A DNA stretch of 64,000 nt. It comes from Thermoanaerobacterales bacterium. Its GTDB lineage: Bacteria; Actinomycetota; Acidimicrobiia; Acidimicrobiales; JACDCH01. The notes under the pieces were generated by a model. It was not told the origin of the DNA. It was given only the letters and a program-made list of their open reading frames with translations, and searched no databases. Below, in pieces: positions 31,747 through 39,943 of this stretch (position 1 is its first letter; each line of letters opens with the position of its first letter). Both the position numbers and the translations under genes were made by a program. Where the stretch lies: the NCBI GenBank assembly GCA_017577565.1, contig PKRH01000001.1:1-64000 (forward strand). The letters are read 5' to 3'.

Positions 31747-32538
31747 CCGCTCCCGCTCGGCGAGCAGGCGCCGATCGAAGCCGTAGGGCAGCTCGAGGCG
31801 GTGGGCGGCGAGCAGCTCGTCGTCGGCCAGGACCTCGGCGATCGGCCCGTCGGCCACCAGCTCACCCCCGTCGAGCACCGCCGCCCGGGTGCACAGCTGG
31901 AGCGCCGCCACCAGGTCGTGGGTGACGACGACGAGCGTGACGTCCAGGCCCGCGACCAGCTCGACCAGCTCGCGCCGGGCGACCGGGTCGAGGTGCGAGG
32001 TCGGCTCGTCGAGCACGAGGACGTCGGGCTCCATGGCCAGCACCGTGGCCAGGGCGGCCCGGCGGGCCTCGCCGCCGCTCAGGTGGTGGGGCGGCCGGTC
32101 GGCGACACCGGTCAGGCCGACCGCGGCCAGCGCCGCCTCGACCCGCTCGTCCAGCTCGGCGCCCCGGAGGCCGAGGTTGGCCGGCCCGAAGGCCACGTCG
32201 TCGCGCACGGTGGGCATGAACAGCTGGTCGTCGGGGTCCTGGAACACGACGCCCACCCGGCGGCGCACCTCCCGGAGGTGCGGCTCCTCGACCGGCAGGC
32301 CGACGACCTCGACGGTGCCGGCGGTGGGGCGGAGCACGCCGTTGAGGTGCAGCACGAGGGTCGTCTTGCCGGCGCCGTTCGGCCCGAGCACCGCCAGCCG
32401 CTCACCGGGGGCGACGTCGAGGTCGATGCCCCGCAGCACCGGCCGGGCCCCGGGGTAGGCGAAGGTGACGCCCCGCAGGCGCAGCGCCGGCGCCCCACCG
32501 GCCACCCCGTCCGCCGCCGTCGGCGCGGTCGCCGTCAC
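31738..32538 (-). CDS. cbiO: ECF-type nickel/cobalt transporter ATPase (CbiO/NikO)
   Basis: 266-residue energy-coupling-factor ATPase. Walker A GPNGAGKTT (about 50-58), Q-loop VVFQDPDDQLF (the ECF-typical DPDDQ), signature LSGGEARRAAL, Walker B VLVLDEPTSHLDP and H-loop THDL. It powers the uptake complex with CbiQ, CbiN and CbiM. The GTG overlaps the cbiQ stop (32535-32538). It is the last gene of the operon that starts at 34311, and its stop overlaps the exported-protein gene from the other strand. Confidence 0.95.
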   Translation of the reverse strand: MTATAPTAADGVAGGAPALRLRGVTFAYPGARPVLRGIDLDVAPGERLAVLGPNGAGKTTLVLHLNGVLRPTAGTVEVVGLPVEEPHLREVRRRVGVVFQDPDDQLFMPTVRDDVAFGPANLGLRGAELDERVEAALAAVGLTGVADRPPHHLSGGEARRAALATVLAMEPDVLVLDEPTSHLDPVARRELVELVAGLDVTLVVVTHDLVAALQLCTRAAVLDGGELVADGPIAEVLADDELLAAHRLELPYGFDRRLLAERERSG

Positions 32539-33308
32539 GGCCCCCACCCGACGAGCGCGGCGGCGACGACGAGCGCGGCCACGGCCGGCACGGCCAGCGC
32601 GGCCGCCCACGCCGCCGGTCCGACGGGGGCCTCGGGGCGCCAGGCCGGCAGCCGCCCGTCCCAGCCCCGGGACACCATGGCCAGGTGCACCCGCTCGCCC
32701 CGCTCGTAGGTGCGCACGAAGAGCGTGCCCGCGGTGGCGGCGACGGCCCGGGCCTGCCAGATCCAGCGGGGGTCGTGCGCCCGGCTGATCCTGGCCACCT
32801 GGAGGCGGCGCATCTCGCCGGCGACGACCTCCAGGTAGCGCAGCATCGACCCGGCGACGGCGGTGAAGGCCGGCGGGGCGCCCAGCCGCTCGACGCCCCG
32901 CAGCAGGTCGGGGACGGGCGTGGTGGCGACGAGGACGAGCGCGGCGGCGAGGCCGAGCACGCCCTTGGCCACGACGTTCCACGCCGCCCACAGCCCGTCC
33001 ACCGACAGGGCGACCCCGAGCACCTCGACCCGGGGGCCGCGGGCGACGAACGGCAGCGCCAGCGCGAAGGCGACGAACGGCAGCTCGGCGGCCAGGCGGG
33101 GCAGCACCGCCCGCAGGGGCACCCGCCCGAGCCGGCCGACGGCCACCACCAGCGCGGCGTGGACGCCGAAGGCCCACACCGCCCGGCGGGGCGTGCAGAC
33201 GACGGCCACGACGAACAGCAGGGTGGCCAGGACCTTGACGTGCGGGGCGAGCCCGTGGACGGGGCTGGGCCCCGGGACCTGGAGGGGCCGCAGCCGCCCG
33301 GCGCTCAT
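32535..33308 (-). CDS. cbiQ: ECF transporter transmembrane coupling protein (CbiQ/NikQ)
   Basis: 257-residue membrane protein, the T-component of an energy-coupling-factor transporter. Five or so helices occur at about 25-45, 60-85, 95-115, and near the C-terminus. The two cytoplasmic coupling motifs of EcfT proteins, Ala-Arg-x-Gly type, are seen in LQVARISRAHDPRW and LAMVSRGWDGRLP. ATG overlaps the stop of the PDGLE gene (ATGA). Order M-N-Q-O matches nickel/cobalt (NikMNQO or CbiMNQO) systems. Confidence 0.93.
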   Translation of the reverse strand: MSAGRLRPLQVPGPSPVHGLAPHVKVLATLLFVVAVVCTPRRAVWAFGVHAALVVAVGRLGRVPLRAVLPRLAAELPFVAFALALPFVARGPRVEVLGVALSVDGLWAAWNVVAKGVLGLAAALVLVATTPVPDLLRGVERLGAPPAFTAVAGSMLRYLEVVAGEMRRLQVARISRAHDPRWIWQARAVAATAGTLFVRTYERGERVHLAMVSRGWDGRLPAWRPEAPVGPAAWAAALAVPAVAALVVAAALVGWGP

Positions 33309-33622
33309 GGCGCCCCGGTCGCGCCCCGTCCCCGCCGCCGCACGAGCCGGAAGACCACGGCGCCGACCGCGAGGGTGACGAGCACGCCGGCCACGCCGGC
33401 CAGGCCGCCCGACAGCCGCTCGTCGTCGACGCCCTCGACGCCGTAGCCGGCGAGGGGGCTGTCGTCCAGCAGGTGGTCCTCGGCCCGGTCGACGAAGCCG
33501 TGGTCCTCGGCGACCCGCTCGAGCCCGTCGGGGCTGGTCGACGCGTACCAGCTGACGACGCCGGCCAGCAGCAGCGCGAGGGCGACGGCCGCCGCCCAGA
33601 ACCCGCGCCCGCGCCGGGTCAC
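33305..33622 (-). CDS. PDGLE-domain small subunit (CbiN/NikN-like)
   Basis: 105-residue protein with two membrane helices (about 7-25 and 74-93) and the name-giving motif SPDGLERVAEDHGF just outside the first helix. PDGLE proteins are the small subunits of nickel/cobalt ECF transporters, often fused to NikM/CbiM; here the gene is separate. GTG start overlaps the cbiM stop (33619-33622) and its stop overlaps the cbiQ ATG, so three genes are coupled. Confidence 0.9.
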   Translation of the reverse strand: MTRRGRGFWAAAVALALLLAGVVSWYASTSPDGLERVAEDHGFVDRAEDHLLDDSPLAGYGVEGVDDERLSGGLAGVAGVLVTLAVGAVVFRLVRRRGRGATGAP

Positions 33623-34311
33623 CCCGGCACCTCCTCGGCGCCCACCCCCGGCGCCGGCGGGTGCGGCGCGCCGGGGCCGTCGCGCACGAGGTCGGGCCGG
33701 GCCCGGAGCACGGCGCCGACGACCAGCGCGGTGAGGACGCCCTCGCCGACGCCGATGAGCACGTGGGTGCCGACCATGGCGGCGAGCACGCGCCCGAGGT
33801 CGACGTCCGCGGTGCCGCCCACGGCGAACTCGAGGACGAAGGCGGCGGCCGCCAGCGGCACCGAGGCGAACGCCGCCAGCCCGGCGGCCAGCTCGACGCC
33901 GGCGGCACGGTCGGGCAGCACCGCCCGGAGCGCCCGGTACACCAGCCAGCCGCCGAGGCAGCCCACCACCGCCAGGTTGACCACGTTGAGGCCGAGCGCG
34001 GTCAGGCCGCCGTCGGCGAACAGGAGCGCCTGCACCGCGAGCACGACCGTGATGCACACCACCCCCGCCCACGGCCCGACCAGCACGGCCGCCAGCACGC
34101 CGCCGAGCAGGTGGCCGCTCGTGCCCGCGGCGACCGGGAAGTTGAGCATCTGCGCCGCGAAGATGAAGGCTGCGGTGACCGCGGCCAGCGGCACCTGCCG
34201 CTCGCCCAGCTGCTCGCCGCACCGCCGGGCGGCGACGGCGACCGACCCGGCCGCCACGACGCCGGCGACGGCGGAGGTCGGGGCGTCGACGAAGCCGTCG
34301 GGGATGTGCAT
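33619..34311 (-). CDS. cbiM: ECF nickel/cobalt substrate-binding subunit (CbiM/NikM)
   Basis: 230-residue S-component. The N-terminus MHIPDGF is invariant in the family; the N-terminal amine and His2 coordinate Ni or Co. Seven helices are compatible with the hydrophobicity; AAQMLNFPVAAGTSGHLLGG carries further conserved residues including His. Nickel is more likely than cobalt because the facing regulator has a Nur-like box. TAACGT lies 8 bases before the ATG, so the mRNA is probably leaderless. There is no cobalamin biosynthesis gene nearby. Confidence 0.95.
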   Translation of the reverse strand: MHIPDGFVDAPTSAVAGVVAAGSVAVAARRCGEQLGERQVPLAAVTAAFIFAAQMLNFPVAAGTSGHLLGGVLAAVLVGPWAGVVCITVVLAVQALLFADGGLTALGLNVVNLAVVGCLGGWLVYRALRAVLPDRAAGVELAAGLAAFASVPLAAAAFVLEFAVGGTADVDLGRVLAAMVGTHVLIGVGEGVLTALVVGAVLRARPDLVRDGPGAPHPPAPGVGAEEVPG

Positions 34312-34319
34312 CGGGGCGA

Positions 34320-34325
34320 ACGTTA
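34320..34325 (-). promoter_or_regulatory. Leaderless-type -10 element (cbiM operon)
   Basis: TAACGT on the minus strand, 8 bases before ATG 34311. The Nur-like box at 34327-34341 lies right upstream, between the -10 and the -35 positions, which suits repression when metal is plentiful. Confidence 0.55.
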
Positions 34326-34326
34326 C

Positions 34327-34341
34327 TGCAATACAGTTGCA
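34327..34341. promoter_or_regulatory. Nur-like box in the divergent region
   Basis: TGCAA, five bases, TTGCA: a perfect inverted repeat equal to the core of the Nur box reported for Streptomyces (tTGCaa-N5-ttGCAA). It covers a TACAGT sequence (34332-34337) that fits a -10 for the Fur-family gene and abuts the cbiM -10. A further half-like TGCAAG occurs at 34356-34361. One site could repress both genes. Confidence 0.7.
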
Positions 34342-34365
34342 TCAGGAACCGAGGTGCAAGAACCG

Positions 34366-34842
34366 ATGACCCACGTCAGCCCGCCCGGCCCCCGGCCCGC
34401 ACCCGAGGAGGTCGAGGCCGAAGTCGAGGCCATCCTCGCCGGCATCCGGGCCGACGGCGGCCGCGTCACGGCCGGGCGCCGGGCCATCGTCCGCTCCCTG
34501 CTCACGGCCGAGGACCACCACGTCACGGCCGACGACCTGGCCGCCCGGGTCCAGGCCGAGCACCCCGACATCCACCGCTCGACCGTCTACCGGACCCTCG
34601 ACGCCCTGGAGGAGATGGGCGTCATCGACCGCATCACGCTGGGCTCGCGGGGCGCCGTCTACCACCTCGCCGACCACGCCCACCACCACCTCGTGTGCGG
34701 CCGCTGCGGCGCGGTGGAGGAGATCCCGGCCGAGCTGCTGGCGCCCGTGCTCGAGGCCCTGGCCGACCGCACGGCCTTCGCCCTCGACCGGCCCCGGGTC
34801 GCGATCACCGGCCTGTGCCCCGCCTGCCGGGCAGCGGGCTGA
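34366..34842 (+). CDS. Fur-family regulator, Nur-like (nickel) candidate
   Basis: 158-residue metalloregulator. The winged helix spans about 30-95, with the recognition helix in DIHRSTVYRTLDALEEMGVI. Metal ligands: HHHLVCGRCGAVEEI (His cluster and CxxC) and CPAC near the C-terminus (structural zinc). The family includes Fur, Zur, PerR and Nur; sequence alone does not settle the metal. The nickel/cobalt transporter and the Nur-type box beside it favour Nur. A long acidic N-terminal extension (PAPEEVEAEVEAILAGIRADGG) is unusual for Fur. The EamA transporter starts 8 bases downstream in the same orientation. Confidence 0.85.
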   Translation: MTHVSPPGPRPAPEEVEAEVEAILAGIRADGGRVTAGRRAIVRSLLTAEDHHVTADDLAARVQAEHPDIHRSTVYRTLDALEEMGVIDRITLGSRGAVYHLADHAHHHLVCGRCGAVEEIPAELLAPVLEALADRTAFALDRPRVAITGLCPACRAAG

Positions 34843-34850
34843 GCCGGCCC

Positions 34851-35792
34851 GTGGCCCCCGCCACCCCCACCTCGCGCGTCGACCCGCGGCTGCTCGTGCT
34901 CGCCGGTGCGACCCTCTGGGGCACGACCGGCACGGCCCGGGCCCTGGGGCCCGACGACGCGTCGCCCACCGCCGTCGGGGCGGTGCGGCTCGTCATCGGC
35001 GCCGCCTGCCTCGTGCTGCTGGCCCGGGCCGGGCGCCTCCCGGCCTCGCCGCCGGCCCGGCCGGGCGGGGGCGCCCGGCCCGGCTCGGCGCTGCCGATCG
35101 CCGTGGCCGCCGTGGCCATGGCCGCCTACCAGCCGCTGTTCTTCGGGGGCGTGGCCCGCACCGGCGTCGCCGTCGGCACCGTCGTCGGCATCGGCAGCTC
35201 GCCGATCTTCGCCGGCCTGCTCGGCATGGCCGTGCGGGGCGAGCGCCCCGGCCGGCGCTGGGTGGCGGCCACCGCCCTCGCGGTCGCCGGCACGACCCTG
35301 CTCGTCGGCAGCGGGGGGTCGGACGTCGACCCGCTGGGCATCGGCCTCGCCCTCGGCGCGGGCGGCGCCTACGCCCTCTACGTGCTGGCCTCCAAGATCG
35401 CCCTCGACCGGGGCTGGGCCTCCGACGCCCTGACCGTCCGGGTCTTCGCCCTGGCGGGCGCGCTGCTCGTCCCCGTGGCGCTGGTGGCCGGCGTCGGCCC
35501 CCTCGGGTCGGTGCGGGGCGTGCTCGTGGTCCTCCACCTCGGGGTCGTGACCGTGGCGGTGGCCTACGTCCTGTTCGGCCGGGGCCTCGCCGGCGTCGGC
35601 GTCGGCGCCGCGGGCACGCTGACCCTGGCCGAGCCCGCCACCGCCGCCCTCCTCGGCGTCGCCGTCGTGGGCGAGCGCCTCAGCGGGTCGACGGTCGCCG
35701 GCGTCGCCCTGATCGCCGCCGGCCTGCTGCTGCTCGTGGCCCGCCACGCGCCCGAGCAGGTCCCGTCGGGCGACGGACGCCACGCTGCGTAG
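34851..35792 (+). CDS. EamA/DMT-family transporter
   Basis: 313-residue drug/metabolite transporter with ten hydrophobic helices arranged as two EamA repeats: first from LLVLAGATLWGTTGTAR, second from IGLALGAGGAYALYVLASK. PATAALLGVAVVGERLSG is the usual repeat end. Substrate unknown (such proteins export amino acids, purines or other metabolites). It begins 8 bases after the Fur-family gene and is probably co-transcribed with it, so a metal-linked role is possible. Its stop codon TAG is part of the TAGCCT -10 element of the next gene. Confidence 0.88.
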   Translation: MAPATPTSRVDPRLLVLAGATLWGTTGTARALGPDDASPTAVGAVRLVIGAACLVLLARAGRLPASPPARPGGGARPGSALPIAVAAVAMAAYQPLFFGGVARTGVAVGTVVGIGSSPIFAGLLGMAVRGERPGRRWVAATALAVAGTTLLVGSGGSDVDPLGIGLALGAGGAYALYVLASKIALDRGWASDALTVRVFALAGALLVPVALVAGVGPLGSVRGVLVVLHLGVVTVAVAYVLFGRGLAGVGVGAAGTLTLAEPATAALLGVAVVGERLSGSTVAGVALIAAGLLLLVARHAPEQVPSGDGRHAA

Positions 35793-35795
35793 CCT
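35790..35795 (+). promoter_or_regulatory. Leaderless-type -10 element (PPOX gene), overlapping EamA stop
   Basis: TAGCCT 6 bases before ATG 35802. The first three bases are the EamA stop codon, so the promoter is built into the gene end. Confidence 0.55.
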
Positions 35796-35801
35796 GGAGC
35801 C

Positions 35802-36188
35802 ATGCTCGACGAGAAGATCCGCAGGCTCGCCACCGAGGGGCGCAACTTCGCCGCCCTCTCGACGATCATGCCCGACGGCACCCCCCAGACGACCCCGGTC
35901 TGGGTCGACGCCGACGAGGAGCACCTGCTCGTCAACACCGAGGTGCACCGGCAGAAGTACCGCAACGTCCGGCGCGACCCCCGGGTGACGGTGTGCATCT
36001 GGGACGCCGAGCAGCCCTACCTCTACGGCGAGGTGCGGGGCGAGGTCGTCGAGACCGTCACCGGCCCCGAGGCCCGCAACCACATCGACGAGCTGTCGCG
36101 CCGCTACACCGGGCAGGACTACGCCAACCCGATCCAGTCGGAGCGGGTGATCCTGAAGATCGCGCCCCGGCGGCAGTACGCCCGCTGA
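35802..36188 (+). CDS. PPOX-class (pyridoxamine-phosphate-oxidase-fold) F420/FMN-binding protein
   Basis: 128-residue split-barrel protein of the probable F420-dependent PPOX class: FAALSTIMPDGTPQTTPVWVDADEEHLLVNT is the family start, RQKYRNVRRDPRVTVCIWD the phosphate-binding block, and ERVILKIAPRRQY the end. Such proteins bind FMN or F420 and reduce various substrates or heme-type cofactors; actual substrate unknown. It ends 3 bases from the end of the kinase gene on the other strand. Two more related-fold proteins occur at 50.9 and 61.5 kb. Confidence 0.88.
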   Translation: MLDEKIRRLATEGRNFAALSTIMPDGTPQTTPVWVDADEEHLLVNTEVHRQKYRNVRRDPRVTVCIWDAEQPYLYGEVRGEVVETVTGPEARNHIDELSRRYTGQDYANPIQSERVILKIAPRRQYAR

Positions 36189-36191
36189 GGC

Positions 36192-37172
36192 TCAGGTCAC
36201 CAGCGACGACAGCGGCACCTGGGGGCGGGCCCCGATGTGGCTGATGACCTCGGCGGCCGCCAGGGCGCCGAGCCGGCCGCACTCGGGCAGCGGCCGCCCC
36301 TGCGTGTAGCCGTAGAGGAAGCCGGCGGCGTAGAGGTCGCCCGCCCCGGTGGTGTCGACGACCTCGGTCGGGTGGGCCGGGATCTCCCACGTGTTCGGGC
36401 CGGCGACGACCACCGAGCCCTTCTCGGACATGGTGATGCAGGCCACCGACACCTCGGCCCGGGCCCGCTCGACGGCGGCGCCCACCTCGTCGCAGCCCCA
36501 CAGCGCGCAGGCCTCGGCCTCGTTGGCGAACAGGATGTCGACCCGGTCGCGCACGAGCGGCAGGAACTCGTCCCGGTGGCGCTCGACGCAGAACAGGTCG
36601 GAGAGCGTCAGCGCCACCTTGCGCCCGGCGTCGTGGGCGTGGCCGGAGGCGAACCAGTAGGCCTCCATGGACTCGGGCCGGTCGAACAGGTAGCCCTCGA
36701 GGAACGTCACCTGCGCCGAGCGGACGAGCTCCGGGTCGACGTCGTCGGGCCCGAAGAACGCCGACGCGCCGAGGCACGTGTTCATCGTGCGGTGGGCGTC
36801 GGGCGTCACCACGATGAGGCAGCGCCCGGTGGGCGGCCCCTCGGTGGCGGGCTTGTTCTCGAACAGCACGCCCTGGGCCCGCAGGTCGTGCGCGAACACG
36901 GCGCCGAGCTGGTCGTCGAACACCCGGCCCATGTAGGCCGCCCGGCCGCCGAAGCTCGCGACCCCGGCGATCGTGTTGGCGGCCGATCCGCCGGACAGCT
37001 CGATGCCCGGCCCCATGGCGGCGTACAGCTCCTCGGCCCGGGCGTCGTCGACGAGCGTCATGGCGCTCTTGACCAGCCCGTGCTCCTCGATGAACTCGTC
37101 GGTCTCGTGCGAGATGACGTCGACGAGCGCGTTGCCGATGCCGACCACGTCGAGGGTGGCGTCTGCGGTCAC
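36192..37172 (-). CDS. PfkB-family carbohydrate/adenosine kinase
   Basis: 326 residues of the ribokinase family, closest to adenosine kinase. PfkB signature 1 GGSAANTIAGVASFGGRAAYMG (about 55-75, cited as GGSAANTIAGVASFGG) and signature 2 DTTGAGDLYAAGFLYG with the catalytic Asp near residue 277 in GAGD. The start TLDVVGIGNALVDVISHETDEF has the conserved N-terminal DxxG/NxxD-type sugar contact. It phosphorylates adenosine or a sugar; adenosine kinase (adoK) is the likely name, not certain. TAGCCT lies 7 bases before GTG 37172 and the PepN gene diverges 49 bases away. Confidence 0.85.
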   Translation of the reverse strand: MTADATLDVVGIGNALVDVISHETDEFIEEHGLVKSAMTLVDDARAEELYAAMGPGIELSGGSAANTIAGVASFGGRAAYMGRVFDDQLGAVFAHDLRAQGVLFENKPATEGPPTGRCLIVVTPDAHRTMNTCLGASAFFGPDDVDPELVRSAQVTFLEGYLFDRPESMEAYWFASGHAHDAGRKVALTLSDLFCVERHRDEFLPLVRDRVDILFANEAEACALWGCDEVGAAVERARAEVSVACITMSEKGSVVVAGPNTWEIPAHPTEVVDTTGAGDLYAAGFLYGYTQGRPLPECGRLGALAAAEVISHIGARPQVPLSSLVT

Positions 37173-37179
37173 CCGGGCG

Positions 37180-37214
37180 AGGCTACCCCAGCCGCCACCG
37201 GCGCTCGCTACGGT
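37180..37214. promoter_or_regulatory. Divergent leaderless promoters (adenosine kinase-like gene / pepN)
   Basis: Minus: TAGCCT at 37180-37185, 7 bases before GTG 37172. Plus: TACGGT at 37209-37214, 7 bases before GTG 37222. Both -10 elements have identical spacing to their start codons and are 23 bases apart. Confidence 0.6.
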
Positions 37215-37221
37215 GCAGCCC

Positions 37222-39780
37222 GTGCCGACCACCGAGAACCCGCACCGGCTGCCCCGCACGGTCCTCCCCCGCCGCTACGACCTGCGGCTCGAGCCCGACC
37301 TGGAGGCGGCCACCTTCGCCGGGTCCGAGACCGTCGCGGTCGAGGTCACCGAGCCGACGGCCGAGATCGTGCTCAACGCCGCCGAGCTCGACATCGACGA
37401 GGCCGCCGTCACCGCCGGCGGCGAGCGGCTGGCCGCCACCGTCTCGCTCGACGAGAAGGCGGAGCGGGCCACGCTCCGCCTCGAGCGCCCGGTGCCGGCC
37501 GGCGAGGCCACCGTCGAGCTGCGCTTCCGCGGCGTGCTCAACGACAAGCTCGTCGGCTTCTACCGCTCGACGTTCGTCGACGACGACGGCGCCACGCAGG
37601 TGCTCGCCTGCACGCAGATGGAGGCCGCGGACGCCCGTCGGGCCTTCCCGTGCTGGGACGAGCCCGACCTCAAGGCGGTGTTCGGCGTGACGCTGGTCGT
37701 GCCCGAGGGGCTCGCCGCCGTCTCCAACGCCGCCGAGGTGGCCCGGGAGCCCGCCGGCGACGGCAAGGTGGCGGTGCGCTTCGCCGACACCATCCCCATG
37801 TCGACCTACCTGGTGGCCTTCGTGGTCGGCCCGCTCGTGGCCACCGACCCGGTCGACGTCGACGGCGTCCCCCTGCGGGTCGTCTGCCCGCCCGGCCGGG
37901 AGCACCTGGCGAGCTTCGCCCTCGAGGTGGGCGAGTTCGCGCTGCGGTACTTCACCGACTGGTTCGACCTGCCCTACCCGGGTGACAAGCTCGACCTCGT
38001 CGCCATCCCGGACTTCGCCTTCGGGGCGATGGAGAACCTGGGCTGCGTCACCTTCCGCGAGCGGCTGCTGCTCGTCGACCCGGCGACGGCCACGCAGGCC
38101 GAGCTGCAGGCGGTCGTCGACGTCGTCGCCCACGAGATCGCCCACATGTGGTTCGGCGACCTCGTGACCATGAGGTGGTGGAACGGCATCTGGCTCAACG
38201 AGGCCTTCGCCACCTTCATGGAGATGACCTGCACCGACGCCTTCCGGCCCGAGTGGAAGCGCTGGGTCGACTTCGGGCTGTCGCGCTCGGAGGCCTTCGA
38301 CACCGACGCCCTGGCCTCGACCCGTCCCATCGAGTACCCGGTGGTCTCGCCGGCCGACGCCGACGGCATGTTCGACGTGCTCACCTACGAGAAGGGCTCG
38401 TCGGTCGTGCGGATGCTCGAGCAGTACCTGGGGCCGGACCGCTTCCGGGCCGGCCTCCGCCGCTACATGCTCGAGCACCGCTACGGCAACACCGAGACCT
38501 CCGACCTGTGGGACGCCCTCGAGGCCGAGACCGGCGAACCGGTGCGCCGGGTGGCCGAGTCGTGGATCTTCCAGGGCGGCTTCCCCGAGGTCGCCGTCGA
38601 GCGGGTCGCCGGACCGGGGACGAGGCTGCGGTTCTCGCAGCGCCGGTTCACCTACGGGGGCGGCGACGACGGCAGCCGCTGGTCCGTGCCGCTGGTCGTC
38701 GGCACCCGCACCGACCACGGCGAGGCCCGGGCCGTCGAGCTGCTGGAGGGCGACGAGGCCACGCTGGAGATCGGCCCCGAGCCGATGCCGTGGGTCGACG
38801 CCAACCTCGAGGCCCACGGCTTCTACCGGGTGCGCTACGCGCCCGACCTGCTCGACGCGCTGCTCGACCACCTCGACGACCTCACCCCGCTCGAGCGCTA
38901 CGCGCTCGTCGACGACCTGTGGGCCTTCGTGCTCGCCGGGTCGGTCGAGGCCGCGACCTTCGTGGACGTCGCCCAGCGGTTCGGCGGCGAGCGCGACCTG
39001 TCGGTGTGGGAGCGCATCGTCGCCGGCTTCGCCCAGCTCGACGCCCTGCTGGAGGGCGACGCCCGCGCCGCCCTCCACACCCGGGTGGCGGCGCTGGTCG
39101 GCCCGGTCCGGGCCGCGCTGGGCGCCGAGGCCGCCCCCGGCGAGGACGACCGCACCCGCGCCCTGCGCGGGTTGCTCCTGCGGGCGGCGGCGCTGCTGGC
39201 CGACGACGGCGCCGCCCGCGACCGGGCCGCCGAGCTGCTCGACCGCTACCTCGCCCACCCCCCGAGCGTCGACCCCGCCCTGGCGTCGCCGGCGATCGCG
39301 GTGGCGGCCACGCTGGGCGACCTGCGGGCCCACGAGCGGCTCGTCGCCCACTACCGGGCGGCCGACAACCCGCAGGACCGCCAGCGGACGCTCATGTCGC
39401 TGGCCCGCTTCCGCGACCCGGCCGCCTTCCAGCGCACCCTGGAGCTCGCCCTCTCCGACGAGGTCCGGACCCAGGACGCGCCCTACCTGCTCGGCCAGGC
39501 CGTGGCCAACCGCGACAACGGCCCGCTCGCCTGGGACTTCGTGGCCGGCCACTGGGACGAGGCCGAGCGGCGCTTCCCGGCCAACAGCCTGGCCCGCATG
39601 GTCGCCGGCATCCGGGCCCTGCGCGACCGGGCCGTGGCCGAGCGGGTGGCGGCCTTCCTCGACGAGCACCCGATCCCCCAGGGCGAGCTGCAGGTCCGCC
39701 AGCACGTCGAGCGGATGTGGGTGACGGTCGCCCTGGCCGAGCGGGAGGCGGGGCGGCTGGCCGCCGCGCTGGTCGGCTGA
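37222..39780 (+). CDS. pepN: Aminopeptidase N (M1 metallopeptidase)
   Basis: 852-residue zinc aminopeptidase that removes N-terminal residues from peptides in the cytoplasm. GAMEN exopeptidase motif at about 268-272; zinc site HEIAH (304-308) with third ligand Glu327 in NEAF; catalytic Tyr in LTYEKGSSVVRML; ERAP1-like C-terminal domain from about 560. The length fits the M1 family (840-870). GTG 37222 is the first codon after a -10 at the right spacing and gives the conserved start PTTENPHRLPRTVLPRRYDL. A 163-base gap without clear signals follows. Confidence 0.97.
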   Translation: MPTTENPHRLPRTVLPRRYDLRLEPDLEAATFAGSETVAVEVTEPTAEIVLNAAELDIDEAAVTAGGERLAATVSLDEKAERATLRLERPVPAGEATVELRFRGVLNDKLVGFYRSTFVDDDGATQVLACTQMEAADARRAFPCWDEPDLKAVFGVTLVVPEGLAAVSNAAEVAREPAGDGKVAVRFADTIPMSTYLVAFVVGPLVATDPVDVDGVPLRVVCPPGREHLASFALEVGEFALRYFTDWFDLPYPGDKLDLVAIPDFAFGAMENLGCVTFRERLLLVDPATATQAELQAVVDVVAHEIAHMWFGDLVTMRWWNGIWLNEAFATFMEMTCTDAFRPEWKRWVDFGLSRSEAFDTDALASTRPIEYPVVSPADADGMFDVLTYEKGSSVVRMLEQYLGPDRFRAGLRRYMLEHRYGNTETSDLWDALEAETGEPVRRVAESWIFQGGFPEVAVERVAGPGTRLRFSQRRFTYGGGDDGSRWSVPLVVGTRTDHGEARAVELLEGDEATLEIGPEPMPWVDANLEAHGFYRVRYAPDLLDALLDHLDDLTPLERYALVDDLWAFVLAGSVEAATFVDVAQRFGGERDLSVWERIVAGFAQLDALLEGDARAALHTRVAALVGPVRAALGAEAAPGEDDRTRALRGLLLRAAALLADDGAARDRAAELLDRYLAHPPSVDPALASPAIAVAATLGDLRAHERLVAHYRAADNPQDRQRTLMSLARFRDPAAFQRTLELALSDEVRTQDAPYLLGQAVANRDNGPLAWDFVAGHWDEAERRFPANSLARMVAGIRALRDRAVAERVAAFLDEHPIPQGELQVRQHVERMWVTVALAEREAGRLAAALVG

Positions 39781-39943
39781 CGCCCGCCGCCCGGCCGCCG
39801 GCACCCGACGGTGCGGGCGTTGGCGCCGGGCGACCCCGACCGCGCCCGTTTGCGCCGGGGGCGGCCGCACCGCGACCATCGTCGCCACCCCGTGGACCGT
39901 GCGCCGCCCGGGCGCCGGAGCTGAGGGCCGCGGGACCGGAAGG

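Noticed and set aside
34312..34365. Cobalamin riboswitch in front of cbiM
   Set aside because: The gap is 54 bases, too short for the aptamer of about 200 bases, and has no B12-box. The Nur-like box explains the control better.
39781..39943. A small gene in the 163-base gap before the VC0807-like gene
   Set aside because: No frame here has both a plausible start signal and non-shadow composition.
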